Below, one piece after another: positions 1 through 5,533 of a stretch of DNA of 5,539 nucleotides. Numbering within the stretch: position 1 is the stretch's first letter; each line of letters starts with the position of its first letter. The DNA lies in contig CAJXJM010000192.1 of assembly GCA_913054205.1 (NCBI GenBank), positions 1-5,539 of the forward strand, in the 5' to 3' direction. The position numbers were made by a program, and so were the translations under genes. Below the pieces are notes generated by a model. The model did no database searches and was not told the origin of the DNA. It worked only from the letters and a program-made list of their open reading frames with translations. This stretch comes from an uncultured Rhodospirillaceae bacterium (lineage in GTDB: Bacteria; Pseudomonadota; Alphaproteobacteria; Rhodospirillales; UBA2165).

Positions 1-576
1 GGGGGGCACGGTGGCGTGGGTGCCGACGGGCCCTGAGATCTGGCCCACCGCGATTTCAGCCCTGGCCTGGGCCACCCGCTCCCTGTTTCGGCGCATCTCG
101 TCCCACCACAGCGCCAGTTTGAGGCCGAAGGTGATGGGCTCGGCGTGAATGCCGTGGCTGCGTCCCATAGTCGGTGTCATTTTAAATTCAAAAGCGCGCT
201 TTTCGAGCGCTGCCAACAAACGATCCAAATCCGCCAACAGAATATCAGAGGCTTCTGACAGCTGAACCGCCAAACAGGTATCCAACACATCGGAGGACGT
301 CATCCCCTGGTGGACAAAGCGCGCCTCATCACCGACATGCTCGGCGAGATTTGTCAAAAAGGCGATCACGTCATGTTTTGTTTCGCGTTCGATCTCATCA
401 ATGCGATCAACCTCGAAAGCACCCCGGTCCCATACCGCTTTCGCCGCTTCTTTGGGGATCACGCCCAACGCTGCTTGCGCATCACAAGCGTGCGCTTCGA
501 TCTCAAACCAAATTCGAAATTTATTTTCGGGCTCCCAAATAGAAGTCATTTCCGGGCGGCTGTATCTGGGAATCAT
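1..576 (-). CDS. purB: Adenylosuccinate lyase, N-terminal part (runs off the left edge)
   Basis: PurB performs two beta-eliminations in purine synthesis: SAICAR to AICAR plus fumarate, and adenylosuccinate to AMP plus fumarate, as a cytosolic homotetramer. Reading the minus strand from ATG at 576 gives 192 uninterrupted codons. Visible family hallmarks are the start MIPRYSRPEMTSIW, the block TKHDVIAF (His68), MTSSDVLDT (residues 92-100) and GRSHGIHAEP (His141). His68 and His141 fall at the same numbers as the catalytic histidines known from Bacillus PurB. The flexible signature loop with the catalytic serine lies in the missing C-terminal half; the full protein should be about 430 residues. 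The start is set by the conserved N-terminus; the Shine-Dalgarno is weak (AAGAG near 584-588). The same frame stays open upstream to an ATG at 781-783, but that extension is unlike PurB. The gene follows map after 233 bp and probably has its own promoter. Confidence 0.96.
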   Translation of the reverse strand, partial: MIPRYSRPEMTSIWEPENKFRIWFEIEAHACDAQAALGVIPKEAAKAVWDRGAFEVDRIDEIERETKHDVIAFLTNLAEHVGDEARFVHQGMTSSDVLDTCLAVQLSEASDILLADLDRLLAALEKRAFEFKMTPTMGRSHGIHAEPITFGLKLALWWDEMRRNRERVAQARAEIAVGQISGPVGTHATVPP

Positions 577-640
577 AGCTGAGCTCTTTTTGATAAAGGA
601 AAAATGATCTGCGGTTGAGGGTATATCAGGTAGCGCCCCA

Positions 641-668
641 ATTTTAAAGTTCAGAAGACATCTGCCAA
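641..668 (-). promoter_or_regulatory. Candidate sigma-70-type promoter for purB
   Basis: On the minus strand TTGGCA (668-663, five of six matches to TTGACA) is followed after 16 bases by TAAAAT (646-641, five of six matches to TATAAT). Transcription would start near 634 and leave a leader of about 58 bases before the purB ATG. It lies between the transporter relic and purB, where a promoter would be needed if purB is not read through from map. Seen by eye only; no alignment or expression data. Confidence 0.4.
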
Positions 669-670
669 AA

Positions 671-793
671 TTAAACTTCCGGCCACATACGCTTGGACAC
701 CCAAATCCAACCAAAGGCAAGAAGCTGGACGCCAAGTACCGCCCCAAAAGCAACCTGATAGCCGATAGGCGCAAAATGGCCATAGGTGCTTTT
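671..793 (-). pseudogene. Relic of a membrane transporter C-terminus (MFS-like), 40 codons left
   Basis: Between map and purB a stop-free stretch of 40 codons on the minus strand ends in TAA (673-671) and is preceded in frame by TAA (796-794). The translation contains STYGHFAPIGYQVAFGAVLG and continues into a hydrophobic run rich in Leu, Val, Phe and Trp, then ends in a basic tail SKRMWPEV. This pattern, a short loop, one transmembrane helix and a short positively charged cytosolic tail, is typical of the last helix of a major facilitator transporter. There is no start codon at its head and no upstream remainder, because map begins 17 bases away. I infer that a transporter gene once stood between map and purB and was deleted except for its tail. 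The transporter family assignment is tentative; the membrane-helix character is seen directly. Confidence 0.5.
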
Positions 794-809
794 TTAAATA
801 AAAAGGTTT

Positions 810-1604
810 TTAATTATAAGGCGGCCTGTTGCGGCCCGTTGGAGAGGTCGTGAATATCTCGCAACCATCAGCCGTCACACCAATTGAGTGCTCAAATTGC
901 GCAGAAAGCGAGCGATCTTTCGTCACAGCGGTCCAACCATCGGACAGAATTTTTACTTCCGGGCGGCCTATATTGACCATCGGCTCAATGGTAAAGAACA
1001 TGCCTTCTCGCAACACCGCACCTTCGCCGGGATTGCCAAAATGCAAAATATTTGGCGCATCGTGAAACACCAAGCCCAATCCATGACCACAAAAGTCACG
1101 CACGATAGAATATCTAAACGGCTGCACAAAAGATTGGATCGCATGGCCTATGTCGCCAACCGTCGCTCCTGGTTTGACAACTTCAATGCCTTTCATCAAG
1201 GAGTCGTAGGTTACGTCGATCAAGCGCTTAGCTTTAATGCTCACGTCGCCGACGTAAAACATCCGGCTTGAATCGCCGTGCCAGCCATCAACCGTTGGTG
1301 TGACGTCAATATTGAGAACATCACCTTCCACAAGTGTTTTATCGCCGGGAATGCCGTGACAAACAACGTGGTTGACCGAGATACACACTGATTTTGGAAA
1401 GCCGCGATAATTCAAAGGCGCAGATATCCCACCGCGCTCTGCGATGAATTCTGCGCATAATCTATCGAGCTCTTCTGTCGTCACGCCCGGCACCACATAT
1501 TCACCGATAAAATCGAGCGTCTCCGCTGCCAATCGGCCTGCTTTGCGCATTGCGGCAAAGTCAGCCTCGGTATGTATTTTTATCGATCTTGATTCCGCAT
1601 CCAA
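810..1604 (-). CDS. map: Methionine aminopeptidase, type I (M24A), TTG start
   Basis: Map removes the initiator methionine from nascent proteins in the cytosol using a two-metal centre. The 264-residue product is the usual size for the short type I bacterial enzyme. All active-site residues are visible: His83 in CHGIPG, metal ligands Asp100 (NIDVT), Asp111 (HGDSSRMF), His174 (GHGLG), Glu207 (FTIEPMV) and Glu238 (FEHSIGV), plus His181 (FHDAP). It ends in the usual PPY-type tail. The start is TTG at 1604-1602: AGGAG lies 9 bases upstream (1614-1618), the next in-frame ATG (residue 19) would cut into the conserved DFAAMRKAGRL segment, and the ATG at 1600-1598 is out of frame. It lies 37 bp downstream of sfsA, probably in one operon with it and the methyltransferase. 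In Escherichia coli map is essential, so an intact copy is expected. Confidence 0.97.
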   Translation of the reverse strand: MDAESRSIKIHTEADFAAMRKAGRLAAETLDFIGEYVVPGVTTEELDRLCAEFIAERGGISAPLNYRGFPKSVCISVNHVVCHGIPGDKTLVEGDVLNIDVTPTVDGWHGDSSRMFYVGDVSIKAKRLIDVTYDSLMKGIEVVKPGATVGDIGHAIQSFVQPFRYSIVRDFCGHGLGLVFHDAPNILHFGNPGEGAVLREGMFFTIEPMVNIGRPEVKILSDGWTAVTKDRSLSAQFEHSIGVTADGCEIFTTSPTGRNRPPYN

Positions 1605-1613
1605 GATTGGGGA

Positions 1614-1618
1614 CTCCT
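1614..1618 (-). promoter_or_regulatory. Ribosome binding site that decides the map TTG start
   Basis: AGGAG on the minus strand is the strongest Shine-Dalgarno in the left operon. It sits 9 bases before TTG (1604-1602) and 13 bases before an out-of-frame ATG (1600-1598). The spacing favours the TTG, which is also the only start that keeps the map N-terminus complete. Confidence 0.7.
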
Positions 1619-1629
1619 AAATTTCAACA

Positions 1630-1655
1630 ATGTCGCTTTGATTATTTCGCGACAT
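1630..1655 (-). repeat. Inverted repeat over the sfsA stop codon
   Basis: ATGTCGC (1630-1636) and GCGACAT (1649-1655) form a perfect 7-bp stem around a 12-base loop that contains the sfsA TAA (1644-1642). In the transcript this hairpin would sit at the end of sfsA and about 12 bases before the map ribosome binding site. No run of U follows it, so it does not look like an intrinsic terminator. It could affect mRNA stability or coupling to map, or be chance. Confidence 0.3.
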
Positions 1656-2343
1656 CTACTTTACCGAATACATTTATTGCTTCCGGAGAGACGCTGCAAC
1701 CAAAACATAGCACTTCAACGCCCGCCTTTTTAGCTTCTACCAACCCTGCCGCATAGGCCGGATCAATATCTTCTGCGACCGAAAATCGGTCACAATCCTC
1801 TCTTTGGACCAAATATAGCATCACAGCGCGCTTGCCTTCGGCCACTTGGTCAGTCAATTCCCGAAGGTGCTTTGTCCCGCGCGCGGTTACAGAATCAGGG
1901 AATTCCGCCAATTTATGGCTACGCGACATCGTCACGCTTTTAATCTCTACATAACAAATGGGAACGCCATCGCTCTCAAGCAATATATCGATGCGAGAAT
2001 TTTTGCCGTATTTTACTTCGCGTCTCAGCGTTTCATATCCGGCGAGTTCTGGAATCTCTCCACTATTGATCGCTTCTTCAACGATTTTGTTCGCTAAATT
2101 TGTGTTTAGCCCCACCAGAGCCTCACCGATGCGGATCATTTCCCAGGTATATTTCAGCTTTCGATCTGGATTGCGTGCTGGAGATATCCAGACCTCAGCA
2201 CCCTCCACCAGCAAACTCAGCATTGAGCCTGGGTTGGCACAATGGGCAACGACGAGCTCGCCGTTCTCCAATTCAACGTCGGTTAAAAATCTTTTGTAAC
2301 GCTTGAGCAACCTGCCACGAATCAGAGGATCTGGGAAATTCAT
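1642..2343 (-). CDS. sfsA: SfsA family protein (sugar fermentation stimulation protein, predicted nuclease)
   Basis: SfsA was named from an Escherichia coli multicopy effect on maltose metabolism and is described as a DNA-binding protein with a nuclease-like fold. Its physiological role is unsettled. The 233 residues match the family length (about 234). The N-terminal part carries the conserved AHCANPGSM (residues 33-41) of the OB-like domain. The C-terminal part carries a PD-(D/E)XK-like core: Asp119 in SRIDILL, then Glu133 and Lys135 in CYVEIKSVT, followed by the conserved FPDSVTARGTKHLREL. The ATG (2343-2341) directly abuts the methyltransferase TAG, and AGGA (2355-2352) lies 8 bases upstream inside the last codons of that gene, so the two are probably translationally coupled. 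map follows after 37 bp. Confidence 0.95.
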   Translation of the reverse strand: MNFPDPLIRGRLLKRYKRFLTDVELENGELVVAHCANPGSMLSLLVEGAEVWISPARNPDRKLKYTWEMIRIGEALVGLNTNLANKIVEEAINSGEIPELAGYETLRREVKYGKNSRIDILLESDGVPICYVEIKSVTMSRSHKLAEFPDSVTARGTKHLRELTDQVAEGKRAVMLYLVQREDCDRFSVAEDIDPAYAAGLVEAKKAGVEVLCFGCSVSPEAINVFGKVDVAK

Positions 2344-3246
2344 CTAGTTTTTCCTGTTTGAATCGGATGAATTAAGAACATCCGCCAGATTTACCTGCCC
2401 ACTGCCACGGGTTAAGGGTTGCTGCTGATTGGGTGCCGGCGACCAAGCGGTCATTGTGATCACTTCAAATGTTGCCGGGACCCGGCCATCGGCATCCCCA
2501 AACATCTCTTGATATATCTCTGCGGCACGGAACAATGTTGTTCGGCGGGTAAAACTTTTATGACGATTGTGAGTTGCCATTTGCTCGCCCATGCCGCGCA
2601 GATCGCGCATTAATTTTAAGGGGTTTTCATAGGACACCGTCAGCACATCGGTATCGGCGACCGGCAAAGCAAAACCAGCGCGTTGCAGTAAGGCACCGCC
2701 GTCCCGGACGTCTGCAAAAGGTGAGATGCGAGGACGCGCACCGCCTTCGACTTCGCTTTCGGCCGCAACCAAGGCTTGGCGTAATTCTTTTAGCGTCTCG
2801 CCGCCGAACAAAGCGCCCAAAAACAGACCATCTGGTTTAAGGGCACGGCGCAGTTGAATGAGCGCGCCCGGCAGATCGTTAACCCAGTGCAGGGAAAGAC
2901 ATGAAATCGCCAAATCGAGCACACCGTCGGCGATCGGCAGAAATTCTTCATCGGCAACTAATTTAAGGCCGTTTGTGCGTTTTGCCATCTGTTCCGAGAG
3001 ATCGCATTGAATCAAGGTTTCGATGTCGCCCCGACCCGCCAGCAGATTTCCGATTTGACCCGTATGACATCCAACATCCAGCGCCATTGGAAACGACCGC
3101 CGGATATCGCTCAATCGGTCCGCCAGCATGTCCGCAACTTCTGAAATCAGAAAATCAAACTCCGACAGTCCCGCGGCGGCTCGGTCACGGTGCTGGCGTA
3201 CAACTTGGCGATTAAAAATCTCGATTTCGGCAGAATTATATATCAT
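2344..3246 (-). CDS. SAM-dependent methyltransferase-fold protein, NDUFAF5/BioC-like
   Basis: The product has a class I SAM-binding Rossmann fold. Counting from the upstream ATG at 3303, motif I is ALDVGCHTGQIG (74-85), the acidic residue of strand 2 is Asp101 (QCDLSEQM), and motif SCLSLHWVNDLPGAL (134-148) precedes the post-motif strand RALKPDGLFLGALFG. The sequence type RDRAAAxxxxxDFL near the start and QQQPLTRGSG near the end matches alphaproteobacterial relatives of mitochondrial NDUFAF5, a complex I assembly factor reported to hydroxylate an arginine of NDUFS7. Annotators often label such proteins BioC-like; no biotin genes are nearby, so I do not use bioC. I chose ATG 3246 (300 aa) because the conserved part starts just after it and because ATG 3303 (319 aa) would leave only 23 bp to the divergent comF. 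Neither start has a good Shine-Dalgarno. First gene of the operon with sfsA and map. Confidence 0.88.
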   Translation of the reverse strand: MIYNSAEIEIFNRQVVRQHRDRAAAGLSEFDFLISEVADMLADRLSDIRRSFPMALDVGCHTGQIGNLLAGRGDIETLIQCDLSEQMAKRTNGLKLVADEEFLPIADGVLDLAISCLSLHWVNDLPGALIQLRRALKPDGLFLGALFGGETLKELRQALVAAESEVEGGARPRISPFADVRDGGALLQRAGFALPVADTDVLTVSYENPLKLMRDLRGMGEQMATHNRHKSFTRRTTLFRAAEIYQEMFGDADGRVPATFEVITMTAWSPAPNQQQPLTRGSGQVNLADVLNSSDSNRKN

Positions 3247-3257
3247 TTTGGATATAT
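3238..3257. repeat. AT-rich dyad across the methyltransferase start codon
   Basis: ATATATC (3238-3244) and GATATAT (3251-3257) are perfect 7-bp inverted copies separated by ATTTTG. The dyad overlaps the preferred methyltransferase ATG (3246-3244). It could be an operator in the divergent promoter region or a weak RNA hairpin around the start codon; AT-rich chance is also possible. On the minus strand TTGGGA, 17 bases, then CATATA (3258-3253) could be a promoter that gives a nearly leaderless message. Confidence 0.3.
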
Positions 3258-3326
3258 GCCATAAAAAACCGCCTCTCCCAACGCCATAGTCAGCAGAAGA
3301 CATCTTACTCGAAAAGAAACGCCGAC

Positions 3327-4088
3327 ATGGAAATCAAAGAACTCACCACCGTCAAAGACCGAATACTCGATATATTGTTCCCACCGCAATGTTTAAGCTG
3401 CTCAATAATGGTTGGAGAAACAGGCACCCTCTGCAGCAATTGTTGGCAGAAAATATCTTTCCTGGAAGGAGCCTGCTGCCAAGCTTGCGGTCTGCCGTTT
3501 GAGTTTGATTTGGGGCCAGATGCCTTCTGTGGTGCCTGTAGCCAAAACCGTCCTTTGTTCAGGCGTGCGCGCGCCGCGATGATTTATAACGAAGCCAGCC
3601 GCGATCTGATTTTATCTTTTAAACATGGCGACCGGACCAATGCTGCCGCTGCTTATGGAAAATGGCTCTATCGAACGGAATTGCAACTCGTAGAGGAAAA
3701 CGATCTGCTGTTACCGGTACCGCTTCATTGGTCGAGATTGTTTCATCGACGCTACAACCAAGCAGCTTTACTGGCTGTCGAAATTGGCAAAATTTGCAAA
3801 ATGCCTGTTGAAACCAGCCTATTGTTACGCCCCAAAAAGACTGCATCCCAAGGACACAAAACACCGAACCAGCGCTATAACAATTTGCGCGGCGCATTCT
3901 CTGTCCCTGTTCAGGCCGAAACGAAATTGAAAGGCAAGCGTGTTTTGCTCGTCGATGATGTTTTCACGACCGGAGCCACGGTTTCAGCATGTTCCAAAAC
4001 GCTGCTGCAGGCGGGCGTAAAATCCGTAGATGTGTTAACTCTCGCCCGCGTTGTCCGCACGGAAACCAGCCAGCTTGCCGAGCGATGA
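3327..4088 (+). CDS. comF: ComF family protein (amidophosphoribosyltransferase-like)
   Basis: ComF proteins join an N-terminal zinc-ribbon-like region to a type I phosphoribosyltransferase domain. In competent bacteria ComF is needed for DNA uptake, but close homologues occur in many species not known to be competent, and the enzymatic substrate is unclear. The 253 residues show the opening LFPPQCLSC (Cys22, Cys25), further cysteine pairs Cys36/Cys39, Cys50/Cys51/Cys54 and Cys68/Cys71, then FKHGDR (98-103), DLLLPVPLHWSRLFHRRYNQA and the PRPP-binding loop VLLVDDVFTTGATV (206-219). It is complete. The start ATG 3327 lies a normal distance before LFPP, though its ribosome site is weak. It is divergent from the methyltransferase operon and 80 bp upstream of grxC, an association I recognise from other alphaproteobacteria. 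Confidence 0.95.
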   Translation: MEIKELTTVKDRILDILFPPQCLSCSIMVGETGTLCSNCWQKISFLEGACCQACGLPFEFDLGPDAFCGACSQNRPLFRRARAAMIYNEASRDLILSFKHGDRTNAAAAYGKWLYRTELQLVEENDLLLPVPLHWSRLFHRRYNQAALLAVEIGKICKMPVETSLLLRPKKTASQGHKTPNQRYNNLRGAFSVPVQAETKLKGKRVLLVDDVFTTGATVSACSKTLLQAGVKSVDVLTLARVVRTETSQLAER

Positions 4089-4106
4089 CGATTTTTTGAC
4101 CAAAAT

Positions 4107-4136
4107 TTGACTGGCTAAATTGGTGTAGGTGATTAT
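4107..4136 (+). promoter_or_regulatory. Candidate promoter for grxC and the amidase
   Basis: TTGACT (4107-4112, five of six to the -35 consensus) is followed by 18 bases and GATTAT (4131-4136, four of six to the -10 consensus), or at longer spacing by TATATA (4134-4139). Transcription would start near 4143, about 26 bases before the grxC GTG. A second TTTGAC (4095-4100) lies exactly 11 bp upstream of the first TTTGAC (4106-4111), on the same face of the helix, and could be a paired regulator site or chance. Confidence 0.4.
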
Positions 4137-4168
4137 ATATCTCTCATCTGAAGAAATTAGGAGCCATC

Positions 4169-4423
4169 GTGGCTAAAGTCGAAATTTATACCTCGCCGTT
4201 TTGTGGATTTTGTTATCGTGCAAAAGGGCTGCTCGAAGATAAGGGCGTCGAATTTGAAGAAATTGACATCACCTTTCATCCCGCCCACCGGCCGGAAATG
4301 ATGGAGCGCGCTAACGGTCAAACCTCGGTGCCGCAAATATTTATCGACGATAAACATGTCGGCGGCTGTGACGAGCTCTACGCCTTGGAATCAAGGGGTG
4401 AATTGGACGGCTACCTAAGCTAG
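4169..4423 (+). CDS. grxC: Glutaredoxin 3 (dithiol glutaredoxin, CGFC active site)
   Basis: A glutathione-dependent thiol-disulfide oxidoreductase of the cytosol that reduces protein disulfides and mixed disulfides. The 84 residues are the normal length for bacterial GrxC and form one thioredoxin fold. The active site is FCGFC (Cys12, Cys15), the cis-proline motif is TSVPQIF (Pro55) and the glutathione-binding GGCDEL segment is at 65-70, with an extra Cys67. CGFC rather than the textbook CPYC is, as I recall, common in alphaproteobacterial GrxC; it differs from the monothiol CGFS class by keeping the second cysteine. The start is GTG, supported by AGGAG (4159-4163) 5 bases upstream; there is no earlier in-frame ATG close by. 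It lies 41 bp before the amidase gene, probably in the same transcript. Confidence 0.96.
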   Translation: MAKVEIYTSPFCGFCYRAKGLLEDKGVEFEEIDITFHPAHRPEMMERANGQTSVPQIFIDDKHVGGCDELYALESRGELDGYLS

Positions 4424-4464
4424 GATACTGGCAGCCTGATTAAGGATTACTGCTGGGAAAAACC

Positions 4465-5313
4465 ATGACAACATTCACCGCCGCTTGTATTCAAAATAAC
4501 GCCTTAAATAACATCGATGACAATCTGCCGATTGTCCGCGATCTTGTTCGAGAAGCTGCGAGCCTCAAGGCCGATTTTATTGCTTTGCCGGAATGCGTTA
4601 GTTTGATGGAGCCGGATAATAAAGCCTTGCGGGCCAAGGTGCCGGAAGAACGCGATCATCCCTTTATTCCGATGTATGAAGAAGAGGCCCGCAATTCAGG
4701 GGCCTGGATTTTAGGTGGTACGCTCGCTGTCAAAGTCGATGATGGGCGCATTGCCAATCGGCTTTATCTGTTTAATCCAGCCGGGCAGATCACCGCGACC
4801 TATGACAAAATTCATATGTTTGATGTCGATCTCGGCGGCGGCGAATTTTACAAAGAATCCGCGACTTACGCGCCGGGTGATAAAGCCGTTGTAACCGAGC
4901 TCCCGTGGGGCAGTCTTGGGATGTCGATCTGTTACGACATTCGCTTCGCCTATCTGTATCGCAGGTTGGCTCAAGCCGGCGCCGAGATTTTATGCGCGCC
5001 CGCCGCCTTCACAAAAATCACCGGCGAAGCCCATTGGCACATCTTGCAACGCGCCCGGGCCATTGAAACCGGCAGCTTTGTGATATCGCCGGGCCTTTGC
5101 GGCGTTCATGCCGAAGGCCGCGAAACCTTTGGACATTCGGTCATTATTGATCCTTGGGGTAAAGTTTTGGCCGATGGCGGGCCGGATGTCGGGGTGGTTA
5201 CCGCCGAGATAGATCTCTCGAAGGTCTCAGAGGCGCGCGGCAAAGTCCCTGCTCTTACCCATGACCGTGAATTTGAGACAATTGCGCCTTCTACTGATCA
5301 GGCGGCCGAGTGA
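4465..5313 (+). CDS. Carbon-nitrogen hydrolase of the Nit family (probable deaminated-glutathione or omega-amidase)
   Basis: Nitrilase-superfamily amidase of 282 residues. The catalytic triad is visible: Glu43 in ALPECVS, Lys115 in YDKIHMFDVD and the nucleophile Cys156 in GMSICYDIRF. Further family blocks are AHWHILQRARAIETGSFV, GRETFGHSVIIDPWG and VLADGGPD. The overall pattern matches the NIT1/NIT2 branch, whose members hydrolyse deaminated glutathione or alpha-keto acid amides such as alpha-ketoglutaramate. Sequence alone does not decide between these. The stretch after the nucleophile reads RFAYLYR where many Nit proteins have RFPELYR, a small variation near the active site. ATG 4465 is preceded by GGGAA (4455-4459). 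Position directly after grxC supports a glutathione-repair role by context. No clear terminator follows; the stop codon overlaps a GTG (5310-5312). Confidence 0.92.
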   Translation: MTTFTAACIQNNALNNIDDNLPIVRDLVREAASLKADFIALPECVSLMEPDNKALRAKVPEERDHPFIPMYEEEARNSGAWILGGTLAVKVDDGRIANRLYLFNPAGQITATYDKIHMFDVDLGGGEFYKESATYAPGDKAVVTELPWGSLGMSICYDIRFAYLYRRLAQAGAEILCAPAAFTKITGEAHWHILQRARAIETGSFVISPGLCGVHAEGRETFGHSVIIDPWGKVLADGGPDVGVVTAEIDLSKVSEARGKVPALTHDREFETIAPSTDQAAE

Positions 5314-5411
5314 TTACAGTTGGCTTGGAACAATCGCCTTTTCATGACACCCCAGTGAAGTATCTGGTTCAAACCATCGCGCTTTCGAGCCTACCGTTAC
5401 ATTTGCAGTAA
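5310..5411 (+). other. Short open frame overlapping the amidase stop, probably not a gene
   Basis: GTG at 5310-5312 overlaps the amidase TGA (5311-5313) in a GTGA arrangement often seen in translational coupling. The frame runs 33 codons to TAA at 5409-5411, starting VITVGLEQSP and ending LPLHLQ. On the opposite strand a 34-codon frame from GTG at 5418 to TAA at 5314 covers the same DNA and contains KARWFEPDTSLGC. I recognise neither product. Both could be chance, a remnant of a following gene, or part of a noncoding element. Confidence 0.15.
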
Positions 5412-5457
5412 TATCCACCTCAACATCTCAAAAACAGTCAATTTTAATATTTAATTA

Positions 5458-5475
5458 TCAACAGTTGTTAATTAA
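5458..5475. repeat. 18-bp direct repeat, copy 1 (copy 2 at 5516-5533)
   Basis: TCAACAGTTGTTAATTAA occurs identically at 5458-5475 and 5516-5533, 58 bp apart from start to start. Copy 1 extends into a perfect 14-bp palindrome TTGTTAATTAACAA (5465-5478). Copy 2 keeps the 8-bp core TTAATTAA of that palindrome. Confidence 0.9.
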
Positions 5476-5492
5476 CAAAGTTATGAATTTGT

Positions 5493-5520
5493 GTGAATAA
5501 CTCAACGTGAATAACTCAAC
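5493..5520. repeat. 14-bp perfect tandem repeat, two copies
   Basis: GTGAATAACTCAAC stands at 5493-5506 and again at 5507-5520 with no spacer. The last bases of the second copy are the first bases of the second 18-bp repeat. On the minus strand the first copy with its preceding T reads TTATTCACA (5500-5492), an exact match to the DnaA-box consensus TTATNCACA; the second copy has one mismatch (TTATTCACG). Confidence 0.9.
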
Positions 5521-5533
5521 AGTTGTTAATTAA
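5516..5533. repeat. 18-bp direct repeat, copy 2
   Basis: Identical to 5458-5475. It is followed by TATTTG up to the window edge; AATATTT also occurs before copy 1 (5446-5452), so the flanks share AT-rich motifs too. Confidence 0.9.

Noticed and set aside
577..783. In-frame upward extension of purB to ATG 781-783 (69 more codons without a stop)
   Set aside because: PurB proteins start at MIPRYSRPEM, the added residues look unlike the family, and the DNA is better read in another frame as a transporter relic followed by a promoter.
1630..1655. Hairpin as an intrinsic terminator between sfsA and map
   Set aside because: The stem is only 7 bp with a 12-base loop and no U run follows; the map ribosome binding site comes directly after it.
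2344..3246. Naming the methyltransferase bioC
   Set aside because: No biotin genes are adjacent, and its N- and C-terminal motifs match the NDUFAF5-like group better.
5365..5376. TGGTTCAAACCA resembling a tRNA T-arm
   Set aside because: The flanking bases do not give a 5-bp T-stem, and no acceptor, D or anticodon stems can be formed around it on either strand.
5446..5463. IHF site (WATCAANNNNTTR) or CtrA site (TTAA-N7-TTAA) in the AT-rich end
   Set aside because: TATCAA at 5456 is not followed by TTR at the right distance, and no pair of TTAA boxes has the 7-base spacing.
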